64,000 nucleotides of DNA, from contig CP069300.1 of assembly GCA_016839165.1 (NCBI GenBank), forward strand, positions 7,388,001-7,452,000, written 5' to 3'. The notes under the pieces were generated by a model, which worked only from the letters and a program-made list of their open reading frames with translations, was not told the DNA's origin and did no database searches. The DNA comes from Bradyrhizobium sp. PSBB068. Lineage in GTDB: Bacteria; Pseudomonadota; Alphaproteobacteria; Rhizobiales; Xanthobacteraceae. Position numbers and translations under genes: made by a program. This document shows, one piece after another, positions 55,978 through 64,000 of the stretch (positions within the stretch are counted from its first letter, which is position 1; the number at the start of each line of letters is the position of its first letter).

Positions 55978-57270
55978 TCATGCGTGCCTGTGTGGCGCCG
56001 GATGCGGCCTCGCTGCCGCAGGATGCGGGCGTGGCGCAGGATGGGGCCGCGGTGCTGGCCGTGACACATGCGGCGCAGGCCGGCGCGGCGGTGGCGGGCG
56101 GTGCACAGCCTGTTGCGCGACGCGCGGCGCCGGCGGGTGCGCGACCGGGCGCGGCGGTGGCGGTGCATTATGTGCGACCTGCGGCCTCGGCGCATGCATG
56201 GCTGGTGCGGCAACGTGCGGCGCCGGTGCGGGATGGTTGCCTGCGCCGGCCAGCGTGTTCGCTGTCGCGAGCGGGTGTCCTGCCGGTGGAGCGTGTCCCG
56301 TCGTTTGAGTGTGTTCTGTTGGTGGGGCGTGCACTACCGGCAGCGCGCTTCCTGTCGGGAGAGCGTGGCCTGCGGGCGGAGCATTTCCCGTCGTTTGTGC
56401 GTGGTTTGTCGGTGGCGCATGCACCGGCGGCAGAGCATTTCCGCTCGGCAGCGCGTGCCCCGGCGGTACGGCATTTCCCGTCGGCAAGGCGTGTCCTGCC
56501 GCAGGCTGTGCATGCCGGGGCGGCGGTGCCGCGATCGGCTTGCCCGGACGCGCGGCGATCACGCCCGCGCCGCTGAAGTGTGCGGCGTGCGCGGTCGCGG
56601 CGACGGCCGGATGCCCATGATTGTTGGCGAGCGACAGCGCCGGATCCTTCATCGCCGCTTCGGCGTGCCGGGTCTGCTCGGCGGTCGCAGCCACGTGGTG
56701 CTCGTTCATTGCCGAGAGTTGCTGCGGCGTCGGCCTCACCGTGGTGCCGCCGGTGCCGCCGTTGTAGCTGATGTTGGTCGTGTTGTTGATCACGGTCTTG
56801 TTGTAGACGTTGGTGACCGAGACATTGGTGATGTTGGTGACGGAGCGGTTGTAGAAGAAGCTGCCGCCGCGCCAGTAGCCGCCCTCATAGCCGAGACCGG
56901 TGTAGCCGAAGCCATAAGAGATGCCGCCGTAGAAGCCGACGGTCGCTCCCCAGTAGCCGGCGTGGAAAGCGTAGACACCATCGTTCCAGCCCCAGTAGCC
57001 GGGTGTCCATAGCAATTCAGGTGCGGGCGGCAGCACCCATGTGCCGGGCACCCAGTAGTAACCGGTATCGTCGCTCCATGCCCAATAGCCCGGGGTCCAG
57101 ATGTAGCCGTCGCCGGGAATCGGCGGCTGATCGTAGACAGGCAATGGAGGCGGGGCCACATCGACGCTGATGCCGATGCCGATGGCGATCTGCGCGCGGG
57201 CAGGGGTGGGCGGCAAGAGACAGCAGAGGCTGAGAGCTATGGCGAAAGGCAATCCGGCGATGCGGCGCAT
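55978..57270 (-). CDS. YXWGXW-repeat exported protein with His/Pro/Ala repeat tail
   Basis: A 430-residue protein starting at the ATG at 57270 (MRRIAGLPFAIALSLCCLLPPTPARAQ). A Sec signal peptide ends near ARA-Q. The next 110 residues have repeated aromatic motifs WTPGYWAWSDDTGYYWVPGTW, LLWTPGYWGWNDGVYAFHAGYWG, typical of YXWGXW-repeat proteins. A Thr/Asn-rich linker with beta-like NITNVSVTNV follows. The C-terminal 190 residues are disordered and rich in His, Pro and Ala, with imperfect tandem units of about 30 residues (GHALPTGNAVPPGHALPSGNALPPVHAPPT). Envelope or metal-binding function is suggested by composition only. Confidence 0.85.
   Translation of the reverse strand: MRRIAGLPFAIALSLCCLLPPTPARAQIAIGIGISVDVAPPPLPVYDQPPIPGDGYIWTPGYWAWSDDTGYYWVPGTWVLPPAPELLWTPGYWGWNDGVYAFHAGYWGATVGFYGGISYGFGYTGLGYEGGYWRGGSFFYNRSVTNITNVSVTNVYNKTVINNTTNISYNGGTGGTTVRPTPQQLSAMNEHHVAATAEQTRHAEAAMKDPALSLANNHGHPAVAATAHAAHFSGAGVIAARPGKPIAAPPPRHAQPAAGHALPTGNAVPPGHALPSGNALPPVHAPPTNHAQTTGNAPPAGHALPTGSALPVVHAPPTEHTQTTGHAPPAGHPLATANTLAGAGNHPAPAPHVAAPAMHAPRPQVAHNAPPPPRPVAHPPAPRVAQQAVHRPPPPRRPAPHVSRPAPRPHPAPRPHPAAARPHPAPHRHA
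56240..56500 (-). repeat. Imperfect tandem repeat encoding Gly-His-Ala-Leu-Pro units
   Basis: The coding DNA for the C-terminal tail of the YXWGXW gene repeats units of about 90 bp, each translated approximately as GNA-PPAGHALPTG-ALPVVHAPPTEH-QTT. Copies differ by point changes. Such arrays slip in replication, so copy number may vary between strains. Confidence 0.65.
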
Positions 57271-57749
57271 GGCACATACTCCAATCTTCTTCCCCCGGCT
57301 TCGGAGTCGAATAGGCGCCTCGACATGAACCCGTTGTGAATGTCGGTGTCGATGCGCGATCACGAGATCGCGCGGCCATGAAATTGTTAGCAGCGGCAAA
57401 CGCAATTCAGCTTGGTGTCAGGATGGAACGCGATCATGCGCGCTCGGCGTTCGAACACGGGCCATGCGGCTCGCATGAAACAGGAGGGGGCTGCGCACTC
57501 AGCGCCAGCACCGCTGCGACTCCGCGGCTAAGAACCAGAGATTTGTGCTGATCGACTGAGCACCGTCGTCTCCCGAGTGACGGGTCGCTTGTGTACCCGA
57601 CACGATCCAAATGGGCGTTCCCGTAGAAACACCGGCTTGCCGAAATCCGACATCTCCCTTCAGTCGTTGATAATGCGGGAAGCGTAGCTTGCTCAAACGA
57701 AGCCGGCCACCCTGCCGTATTGGTCAAGATCAACCTCCTTGAACCCGCG
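57271..57749. other. 479-bp intergenic region between divergent genes
   Basis: The gap separates the YXWGXW gene (minus) from the pilus N-domain gene (plus). I see no gene in it. Several short frames exist, but none has an SD or domain. It should hold both promoters. Confidence 0.5.
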
Positions 57750-58322
57750 ATGATTCCCTGCACCCAAGGCTTGGCCCGGCAGTGGTCGCTTCGAGACACA
57801 GCGGTTCGCCGCCGCCGTCGGGGTCACATGCCGTGGCTGGCCGCAGGCTGCTTGGCGCTTGCGGCGGCGTCATCGCTTGCGACAGGCGACGCGGCTGTTG
57901 CGGTCGAAGCCATGGCGCCAATCGTCGTCGAAATTGATCACGCAACGCTGATCCAGATGCCGGCACGGCGGCGTATCCTCGTGTTCGACAATCCGCGGAT
58001 CGTTCGCGCGACTTATCTGCCTGAAGGCGATCGCGCGGTGCTGACGGGAATCTCCTATGGCGAAACGCGTATGATGGTGCTCGGCAATGCCGGCGAAGTC
58101 GTCGCCACGTCGACCGTGCGGGTCTTGGAGGCGGCAGACGCCGCCGTCACGGTCTATCGCGGGCAGGAGCGCGGGACTTATGTCGACTGCGACCGGCTAT
58201 GCCAGCCGCGGTTGCGGCTTGGTGATGCCGACAAGCAGTTTGGCAATGCTGTGGGACAGATCCGCTCTCGCGAGCCCAGGCAGGTCGAGCCGCCGCACAC
58301 GGAAAGCGGGGCGCATTTGTGA
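57750..58322 (+). CDS. Pilus-formation N-terminal domain protein (CpaC N-domain only)
   Basis: About 190 residues from ATG 57750; TTG 57720 and ATG 57828 are alternatives. A basic Arg stretch and hydrophobic segment (AAGCLALAAASSLATGDAAVA) serve as export signal. The domain IVVEIDHATLIQMPARRRILVFDNPRIVRATYLPEGDRAVLTGISYGETRMMVLGNAGEVVATSTVRV matches the N-terminal pilus-formation domain found before the secretin in CpaC/RcpA. The secretin domain itself is missing, and the protein ends with a Cys-containing tail (CDRLCQPRLR). The stop overlaps the next start (GTGA). It heads the Tad-like set. Confidence 0.75.
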   Translation: MIPCTQGLARQWSLRDTAVRRRRRGHMPWLAAGCLALAAASSLATGDAAVAVEAMAPIVVEIDHATLIQMPARRRILVFDNPRIVRATYLPEGDRAVLTGISYGETRMMVLGNAGEVVATSTVRVLEAADAAVTVYRGQERGTYVDCDRLCQPRLRLGDADKQFGNAVGQIRSREPRQVEPPHTESGAHL

Positions 58323-58879
58323 CGGATATGTCCAGCCATTCAAGACGTCGAGGGTTTCGGCGGTCGCATCGCATTTGGCGCTTCTTGCGCGAGGGACGTG
58401 GTTCGACCGCGGTCGAATTTGCCATTCTCGCTCCCCTTTTCATCGGACTTCTCATCTCGATACTGGAAACCGGTATCTATTTTTTTGCCCAGAACGTCCT
58501 GCAAGCTGCCGCCGTTCAATCCGGGCGATCGTTTCTAACGGGGCAGGCTCAGGCCAGTAACCTGACGGAGGCACAGTTCGTTTCCCGGGTGTGCCCGAGC
58601 ATTCAGGCCTTGTTCAATTGCGGCAGCCTGATGGTCGACGTGAACACCTATGCCTCGTTCAGCGCAGCCAACGTTTCGATGCCAACGTTGACGTACAACG
58701 CCCAAGGTCAGGTCACCAACGGCTGGAGCTACAACCCAGGCACTGCCGGCCAGATCATGGTCGTACGGTTGCTGTACCAATGGCCGGTCATCACCGGTCC
58801 GTTTGCCCTTATCCGTCCGAATCTGTCCAACGGAACGTCCCTCATCATGGGGATAACCGCCTTCAAAGTGGAGCCGTGA
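58319..58879 (+). CDS. TadE-like pseudopilin, GTG start
   Basis: A 186-residue protein with the TadE signature REGRGSTAVEFAILAPLFIGLLISILETGIYFFAQNVLQAAAVQSGR. The Glu at position +5 after the hydrophobic start is the prepilin-like feature. The mature part has cysteines (CPSIQALFNCGS) and beta-type C-terminal strands. GTG 58319 overlaps the previous stop as GTGA. ATG 58328 is a second possible start. The family is secreted or anchored in Tad systems and processed by a prepilin peptidase, which is not encoded nearby. Confidence 0.85.
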   Translation: MTDMSSHSRRRGFRRSHRIWRFLREGRGSTAVEFAILAPLFIGLLISILETGIYFFAQNVLQAAAVQSGRSFLTGQAQASNLTEAQFVSRVCPSIQALFNCGSLMVDVNTYASFSAANVSMPTLTYNAQGQVTNGWSYNPGTAGQIMVVRLLYQWPVITGPFALIRPNLSNGTSLIMGITAFKVEP

Positions 58880-59418
58880 CGGTCATGGGCGCTCGAATGC
58901 ACCGCCGTTTCATTGCCTCGACAGGCGGCGTCGCCGGGATCGAATTCGGCATGATACTGCCGCTTCTCATCGGCTTGCTTCTGGCATTCTACGACGCCGG
59001 CACGGCGGTCGCGATCTACACCAAGACCCACTTTGCCACCGCAACGCTGGCGCAGATCACCAACCAGTACAACAGCACGTCGGAGCCGATACACGATACC
59101 GACATGGCCCAAATACTGGGAGCAACCGCGGCGGTGCTCGCACCGTATTCCAGCACACCCGCCACATCGAATGTCTCGCAAATTGCAATCAGCTCGTCCG
59201 GCGCCGCCACTGTGAGCTGGAGTACGAATCGCACCCCGGGTTCGAGCTTCCCGCTCCCCTCGGCACTCGCTGTTCCTAACAGCTATCTGATCTACGCCAC
59301 CGTGAGCTACACTTTCACGCCCGCGTTCGGTTCTTTCATCACCGGTCCGATCACGCTTTCCGATTCGATTTATGTTTCGCCGCGAAACAGCGCGTTCGTT
59401 GCACGCATTTCACCATAG
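58876..59418 (+). CDS. Second TadE-like pseudopilin
   Basis: A 180-residue protein with a TadE-type N-terminal helix, ASTGGVAGIEFGMILPLLIGLLLAFYDAGTAVAIYTKTHFATATLAQITNQ. Glu follows the glycines as in the first TadE-like gene. I use GTG 58876 because it overlaps the previous stop as GTGA; ATG 58885 is in frame and also possible. The following sequence is Ser/Thr-rich and extracellular in type. It lies between the first TadE-like and the TadG-like gene in a tight array. Confidence 0.82.
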   Translation: MTVMGARMHRRFIASTGGVAGIEFGMILPLLIGLLLAFYDAGTAVAIYTKTHFATATLAQITNQYNSTSEPIHDTDMAQILGATAAVLAPYSSTPATSNVSQIAISSSGAATVSWSTNRTPGSSFPLPSALAVPNSYLIYATVSYTFTPAFGSFITGPITLSDSIYVSPRNSAFVARISP

Positions 59419-59422
59419 ACGC

Positions 59423-60769
59423 ATGAAGCGGCAGATGTCGGCACAACGACCGCTCACCAGACTGTTGTCGGTAGCCAAGCGGTTCAGAGGCGCCAGGAGC
59501 GGCAATGTCGCGATTATTTTCGCCTTTGCTCTCGTGCCGATGGTGCTGGCAACGCTCGGCGTCGTTCAATACGGCCTGGCCATTTCGCTCAGGACCAAAT
59601 TGAACGCGATTGCCGACGCGGCCGCATTGCAGGCGGTTTCAAACCCCGCGATGCTGACCTACGTCAATACGGGGGCGACCGGCCAGGCCAATGCGACGGC
59701 GATGTTCAACACCCAAGCGGCAGCCGTCAAGGAAGGCAAGGTTTCATCGTTGAACGTCAACGTCACGGCCTCGGGAGCAACGACAACGTCGCCGGGTGCG
59801 TTGACGGCGACCGTCAGCTACACGGCGACCCTGACGAGCCTGCTGCCTGGCCTTCTCGGCAGCACCTTCACCTCTGTCAGTGGAACATCGACTGCAACCG
59901 CGACATTGCCGACCTACGTGAATTTCTATCTGCTTCTCGACAATTCGCCGTCGATGGGCATCGGCGCAACTGCGGCCGATATCACCAAGATAGGCAGCGT
60001 CAACGGAGGCTGCGGTTTCGAGTGTCATTCGCCTGAGGCCACCCAAGGCAACTATCCCGGCTATACCACGGGCTATGTGAGCGGCGCCTCCAATCGGCTT
60101 GATGCGCTCAAGACAGCGGTTCAGCTGATCATCGCGCAGGCCCAGGGCGAAATGGTCTCAGGGCAGTATAAGTTCGCCGTCTACACCTTCAACAATTCGG
60201 TCACCAAGCTTTCCGGTCTGACTGCGAATCTGAATCAGACGTCGTCCGATGTCGGCTTCGCGAACCAGAGTGGCGGCATTCAGTTGCCGACGACCGACCA
60301 AGGCACCCAGATCGCTGACGCCGTCCAATGGCTCACCCAGAATGCAGTGACATCGGGCTCCGGCAACGGCACGCAAGCCTCGCCGTTTCAATTCGTGTTC
60401 CTGGTGACCGACGGCGTTGAAGATCATGCCTTTGGCTATCAGCCGGGCAGCTACGACACGCTGACGAGTCCGGTCGGCTCCTGGTACGGTACGCCCTATG
60501 CCAGCGTGCTGCTCTGGAGCCCGGTCTGCGCCAACCTCAAGAGCAAGGGCGCGACGGTGGGGGTGATCTATACCACCTACATCAATGTCGGTGGGCTTCA
60601 GTACACCGACATGGTTGCGCCGTTCGCGAGCAATATCGCCGGCGCCCTGCAAAATTGCGCATCATCATCGAGCTTCTTCTTCCAGGCGAGCGACAGCACA
60701 GCGCTGCAGAACGCGATGCAGGCGCTGTTCAACAACGCCCTCCAGCAGGCCGCGCATCTTTCGCAGTAA
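59423..60769 (+). CDS. TadG-like protein with von Willebrand A domain
   Basis: A 448-residue protein starting at the ATG at 59423, 4 bp after the previous stop. The N-terminal TadG/flp-linked helix is ARSGNVAIIFAFALVPMVLATLGVVQYGLAISLRTKLNAIADAAALQAV. The vWA-like domain starts at YVNFYLLLDNSPSMG near residue 175, where DNSPS matches the D-x-S-x-S MIDAS metal site. A second part, FVFLVTDGVEDHAFG, supplies the later Asp. It is probably exported and membrane-anchored by its N-terminal helix. It closes the Tad-like set; no CpaF/TadA ATPase is present. Confidence 0.85.
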   Translation: MKRQMSAQRPLTRLLSVAKRFRGARSGNVAIIFAFALVPMVLATLGVVQYGLAISLRTKLNAIADAAALQAVSNPAMLTYVNTGATGQANATAMFNTQAAAVKEGKVSSLNVNVTASGATTTSPGALTATVSYTATLTSLLPGLLGSTFTSVSGTSTATATLPTYVNFYLLLDNSPSMGIGATAADITKIGSVNGGCGFECHSPEATQGNYPGYTTGYVSGASNRLDALKTAVQLIIAQAQGEMVSGQYKFAVYTFNNSVTKLSGLTANLNQTSSDVGFANQSGGIQLPTTDQGTQIADAVQWLTQNAVTSGSGNGTQASPFQFVFLVTDGVEDHAFGYQPGSYDTLTSPVGSWYGTPYASVLLWSPVCANLKSKGATVGVIYTTYINVGGLQYTDMVAPFASNIAGALQNCASSSSFFFQASDSTALQNAMQALFNNALQQAAHLSQ

Positions 60770-61129
60770 GCGACGGGAACGCGAGGCCGTTGGTTTCGCT
60801 GACGTGTTTCTCTCCAAGCCGCTTGAAAATAGCCAATCCGTGACGGCGTCGAATCTGCCAACTTGAATGCGGTCACGTCACCAATACGCAGAAGCCGATA
60901 GTGTCGAGTTGTGACGCCGATCCCATGCCAACCCGCTCCCGTACGCTATACATCAGACGATAGTTGAGACCCGCGCCGATGTCTTGTGCCGCGATCATGC
61001 CGGCCGCGTCAGCTTCATCACCGCGCCAAATAGTCGAATTTTCGTTTTGAATTGGACGGCGACCCCCTGCGCGTCATCAATCGGTGACCGGAGCATCCGG
61101 TTCCCAAGAAGACGACGGGGAGGTTTGGC
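60770..61129. other. 360-bp intergenic region
   Basis: The gap between the TadG-like gene and the MFS gene shows no gene or convincing promoter. A Shine-Dalgarno GGGGAGG occurs immediately before the MFS start at its right end. Confidence 0.5.
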
Positions 61130-62539
61130 ATGGCGCGATCCGCCGACATCGACATCAACGCGGGCGCACGCCTCGACCGGCTGCCGACCTGTGGATTCCA
61201 CTGGCGCATCCTGGCCCTGATCGGGGCCGGCATGTTCCTCGATGCATTCGATATCTATCTGGCCGGCGGCGTGTTGGGTGCGGTGCTGAAGGACGGCTGG
61301 TCGACGCTCGAGCTCAATGCCGCCTTCGTCTCCGCGACCTTTGTCGGAATGACGATCGGCGCCTGGTTGTCCGGCATCCTCGGCGACCGCTTCGGCCGCC
61401 GCTTCTCCTACCAGATGAACCTCGCGATCTTCGGCCTCGCGTCGATCGCGGCGGCCTTCGCACCGAACATGATGGTCCTGATCGTCCTGCGCTTCATCAT
61501 CGGCATCGGGCTCGGCGCCGAGATCGTGGTCGGCTACGCGACCCTGACGGAGTTCGTGCCGGCCGCATCGCGTGGCCGCTGGATCGGGCTCTTGGCCGTC
61601 ATCACCAACTTCTCGCTGTTCGCATCGTCCATGGTCGGCCTGTGGGTGATTCCGACGCTCGGATGGCGCTACATGTTCGGCCTTGTCGGCATCCTGGCGA
61701 TGGTCGTCTGGATACTGCGCAAGTCGATGCCGGAATCGCCGCGCTGGCTCGCCGCCAACGGCCGCGCGGATGAAGCCGAGGACATTCTATCGGCGATCGA
61801 AGCGGAGGCCGCGCGCAAGGGGCCGCTCTCTGCGGTCGTCGCCAGCGTGCCGGCACAGGAATCTGCTGGTTCGGTCTGGCGTCTGTTCCAGCCGCCGTAT
61901 CTTGCGCGCACGCTGCTCGGCAGCCTGTTGCACATCGTTGTGGGCTTCAGCCTCTACGGATTCATCGGCTGGCTGCCGAGCTTCATGGTCAAGGGCGGCC
62001 ACAGCGTGGTGTCCTCGCTGGGCTATACCTCCGTGATGGCGCTGGGCGGGCCGGTCGGCTCGCTGATCGGGCTCGTGCTGGCGGACCGGCTCGGACGCAG
62101 GCTCTCGATCGTCGGCTCGTCGATCGCGGCAGCGGTGCTCGGCTTAGCCTATCCGCATATGGCGGACGGTATTGCGCTCGCAGCCGTGGGCTTCCTGCTC
62201 GTCACCGCGATCTATGTCATGCTGGCGACCGGGTTCGCGATGCACGTCCCTGAACTGTTCCCGACGCGCTATCGGCTTCGCGGCACGGCGATCTGCGCCA
62301 CCTCCGGACGGATCGCGACCGCGCTGGTCCAGTACGTCGTGGTCGCGATCTTCGCCTGGCAAGGATTGACCGGCGTGCTGACGACCCTGGCCGGCATCCT
62401 CGTGGTCCAGGCCGGGGTGTTTCTTGTGTTCGGATTCGAGACCAGGGGGCGATCGCTGGAGGACGCATCGGCAGTGGCGGAGGCCGAAGCGGGAAGCCGG
62501 CCGTCGATCGCGCGGAGGCCGGCGGATATCGGAGCCTAA
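61130..62539 (+). CDS. MFS transporter, sugar/aromatic acid porter-like
   Basis: A 469-residue, twelve-helix major facilitator. GGGGAGG precedes the ATG. Loop 2-3 has the family signature GDRFGRRFSYQMNLAIFGLASIAAAFAP, and the equivalent C-half loop is LADRLGRRLSIVGSSIAA. The N-terminal LDAFDIYLAGGVLGAVLKDGW is typical of the metabolite:H+ symporter and aromatic-acid subgroups. It probably imports an organic acid or sugar. It is convergent with a LysR gene, and its stop codon shares four bases with the LysR stop. Confidence 0.9.
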   Translation: MARSADIDINAGARLDRLPTCGFHWRILALIGAGMFLDAFDIYLAGGVLGAVLKDGWSTLELNAAFVSATFVGMTIGAWLSGILGDRFGRRFSYQMNLAIFGLASIAAAFAPNMMVLIVLRFIIGIGLGAEIVVGYATLTEFVPAASRGRWIGLLAVITNFSLFASSMVGLWVIPTLGWRYMFGLVGILAMVVWILRKSMPESPRWLAANGRADEAEDILSAIEAEAARKGPLSAVVASVPAQESAGSVWRLFQPPYLARTLLGSLLHIVVGFSLYGFIGWLPSFMVKGGHSVVSSLGYTSVMALGGPVGSLIGLVLADRLGRRLSIVGSSIAAAVLGLAYPHMADGIALAAVGFLLVTAIYVMLATGFAMHVPELFPTRYRLRGTAICATSGRIATALVQYVVVAIFAWQGLTGVLTTLAGILVVQAGVFLVFGFETRGRSLEDASAVAEAEAGSRPSIARRPADIGA

Positions 62540-63438
62540 CCCAGACCGGTGCAAGCCGCCCTGATCCGGTCGCGGAGCCAGCCGTTCGCGTTGCTCTGAT
62601 CGTATCGGCGGTGCCAGTACAGCATCCAGTCGAACGGTGCGGACTCGAACGGCAGTTCCTCCATTCGAAGGCCATCGTCCATCAGCACGGCCGCGAGATG
62701 CCTCGGCATCACCGCGAGCAGATCGGTCTGCTTCAGAACGTGCGGTACGACCAGCCAATGCGGCACGTTCAGCGCGATGCGTCTGCGGTGGCCGCGCTCG
62801 GTCAGCACGTCGTCGACGAAGCGCAGATCGGCCGGGCTGATCGAGACTTTCATGTGCTCCTGCGCGATGAAGCGCTCGAAGGTCAGCCGTCCGCGCTTGA
62901 TCTGGTGGCCGCTGCGCATCAGGCAGACCATGCGGTCGCGCAGCAGCGTCTCCGAACGGATCGATGCGGAATGGTCGAGCCCCATGCTGACCGCGACGTC
63001 GATCTCGTCCCGTTCCAGTGCATCGATCGTCAGCGCAGGCGGCAGATGGATGATGTTGTAGGAGATCCGCGCGTCCGGCGATCGCGCCGCTGTGAGCCTC
63101 GGCAGCAGCAGGCAGGCGAGAATATCCGACATCCTGATCGTGAAGGTGCGTTCCGTCCGGCCCGGGTTGAAGCCGGCGTCGCTCGCCATCACGCGCTCGA
63201 CCTGGCGCAGCACCTGGCGCAGCGGCTCCGCCAGTTCGGTGGCGCGTGGCGTCGGCTTCATGCCGCTCGTCGTCCGCACCAGCAGTTCGTCCTCGAACAT
63301 CGCGCGCAACCGGTTGAGCGCGTTGCTCATCGCCGGTTGACTGAGGCCGACGCGGTCCGCCGCCTTGGTGACGTGACGCTCGGCCAGCAGTGCGTCCAGC
63401 GCGACGAGCAAATTGAGGTCGATGGATCGAAGGTTCAT
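62536..63438 (-). CDS. LysR family transcriptional regulator
   Basis: A 300-residue regulator with the wHTH MNLRSIDLNLLVALDALLAERHVTKAADRVGLSQPAMSNALNRLRAMFEDELLVRTTSGMKPTPRATELAEPLRQ and a co-inducer domain beyond. The opening is almost the same as in the LysR gene at 23718, so both belong to one subgroup. It is convergent with the MFS transporter (4-bp overlap at the stops) and divergent from the haloacid dehalogenase gene, with a T-N11-A dyad between them. It probably controls the dehalogenase gene. Confidence 0.94.
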   Translation of the reverse strand: MNLRSIDLNLLVALDALLAERHVTKAADRVGLSQPAMSNALNRLRAMFEDELLVRTTSGMKPTPRATELAEPLRQVLRQVERVMASDAGFNPGRTERTFTIRMSDILACLLLPRLTAARSPDARISYNIIHLPPALTIDALERDEIDVAVSMGLDHSASIRSETLLRDRMVCLMRSGHQIKRGRLTFERFIAQEHMKVSISPADLRFVDDVLTERGHRRRIALNVPHWLVVPHVLKQTDLLAVMPRHLAAVLMDDGLRMEELPFESAPFDWMLYWHRRYDQSNANGWLRDRIRAACTGLG

Positions 63439-63443
63439 TCGTC

Positions 63444-63458
63444 ATTCATAACGTGAAT
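63444..63458. promoter_or_regulatory. LysR-type box (ATTCA-N5-TGAAT)
   Basis: A perfect 5-bp-arm inverted repeat with a T-N11-A core lies 6-20 bp upstream of the LysR gene, in the 93-bp gap before the divergent dehalogenase gene. This is the usual place for a LysR regulator to activate its neighbour and repress itself. Confidence 0.6.
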
Positions 63459-63531
63459 AACGGCAGATCACAAATCCATTTCATCCATGATGGCGAAAGG
63501 CGTATCAATCGCTCAGAACAAGGAGGCATCA

Positions 63532-64000
63532 ATGAGCTTTGAGACGATCAAGCGCGACGTGAAGATCTGCATGTTCGATCAGTACGGCACCGTCGTCGAC
63601 ATGCAGGGCGGCCTGATTAAAATCGCCGCACCGTTCCTTGCAAAGAAGGGCTGGAAGGGCGATCCGAATTCCTTCGTCACATGGTGGCGTCGGACCCATT
63701 TCGAGAATTCGATGATCGATGCGCTGCTGCATCGCGAGCACACGCCCTATCGCGAGATCGGACACCGCGCAGTTGCCCATGTGATGGACCGCGCGAAGAT
63801 CGACCACACGATGGACGACGTGCGCTATCTCGTCGGCGAGATCGAGAAGCTGGTGCCGTTTCCGGAAGTGCCGGAGGCGCTCGCGCGGCTGCAAAGCAAA
63901 TACAAGCTCGTCGTGCTGTCGAACGGCGATCCCGATATGCTCGAGACCGCGAAGCAGCACCACAAGATCCCGTTCGATCGCGTGATCTCGGTGACTGAGG
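63532..64000 (+). CDS. 2-haloacid dehalogenase (haloacid dehalogenase type II), N-terminal part
   Basis: The gene continues beyond the window; 156 residues are seen. AAGGAGG precedes the ATG by 5 nt. HAD motif I appears as CMFDQYGTVVDMQG (nucleophile Asp then T-x-V-D), and motif II as VVLSNGDPDML (Ser in LSNG). The segment between holds cap helices (FVTWWRRTHFENSM, YREIGHRAVAHVMDR). The family hydrolyses 2-haloalkanoic acids to 2-hydroxy acids, but some members act on other substrates. It is divergent from the LysR regulator. Confidence 0.9.
   Translation, partial: MSFETIKRDVKICMFDQYGTVVDMQGGLIKIAAPFLAKKGWKGDPNSFVTWWRRTHFENSMIDALLHREHTPYREIGHRAVAHVMDRAKIDHTMDDVRYLVGEIEKLVPFPEVPEALARLQSKYKLVVLSNGDPDMLETAKQHHKIPFDRVISVTE

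Overview
The window is a high-GC, densely coded stretch of an alphaproteobacterial chromosome. Protein sequences, Bradyrhizobium-type palindromic intergenic repeats and a DUF3551 gene point to Bradyrhizobium or a close relative. This assignment comes from reading the sequence, not from a database search. I see no rRNA, tRNA, CRISPR array, insertion sequence, phage or recognisable defence system. Nearly everything is ordinary chromosomal DNA.

Region 1 (1-9.7 kb): the end of a serine beta-lactamase-like hydrolase, an MmgE/PrpD protein, a FUSC membrane protein, a DsbA-like isomerase, a MATE exporter coupled to a DUF2867 gene, then murA and gyrB. Region 2 (9.7-15.4 kb) is the replication block, all on the minus strand: rpsT, a 1.2 kb gene-free stretch, dnaA, dnaN, recF, gyrB, murA. 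The MurA here carries Asp in place of the catalytic-loop Cys that fosfomycin alkylates. Region 3 (15.8-24.7 kb): a small membrane protein, msrA, a lone Wza-like lipoprotein, two alpha/beta hydrolases, a Tat-exported molybdenum hydroxylase pair (IorA/IorB type), a lipoprotein and a LysR regulator.

Region 4 (24.8-33.5 kb): an HD-GYP protein with a degenerate receiver, a catabolic-looking set (P450, acyl-CoA ligase, VOC protein, TctC-type binding protein), DUF3551, and an ArsR/SRPBCC/DUF899/DUF1428 string. Region 5 (33.5-41 kb): a membrane protein/winged-helix/UppS-paralogue operon with a palindrome on its promoter, a B12-binding radical SAM protein, small uncharacterised genes, threonine dehydratase, DUF1697 and a GST. 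Region 6 (41-51 kb): a LuxR-type regulator, a Tat or Sec secreted hydrolase, a divergent TetR/oxidoreductase pair sharing a perfect operator palindrome, an RND adaptor-pump operon and a Gre-family factor.

Region 7 (51-56 kb): bioBFDA with a divergent GntR regulator (BioR type) and three copies of one 13-bp motif between them. Region 8 (56-64 kb): a YXWGXW-repeat secreted protein with a His/Pro/Ala repeat tail, a compact Tad-like cluster (pilus N-domain protein, two TadE-like pseudopilins, a TadG-like von Willebrand protein) without its ATPase or peptidase, an MFS transporter, a LysR regulator and the start of a haloacid dehalogenase.

The most useful second looks are the Cys-to-Asp MurA, the predicted leaderless ArsR transcript with an operator across its start codon, the UppS-paralogue operon, the minimal Tad-like cluster, the BchE-like radical SAM gene without pigment genes, and GANTC clusters upstream of dnaA and gyrB. 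I did not find a convincing wholly new multi-gene system.
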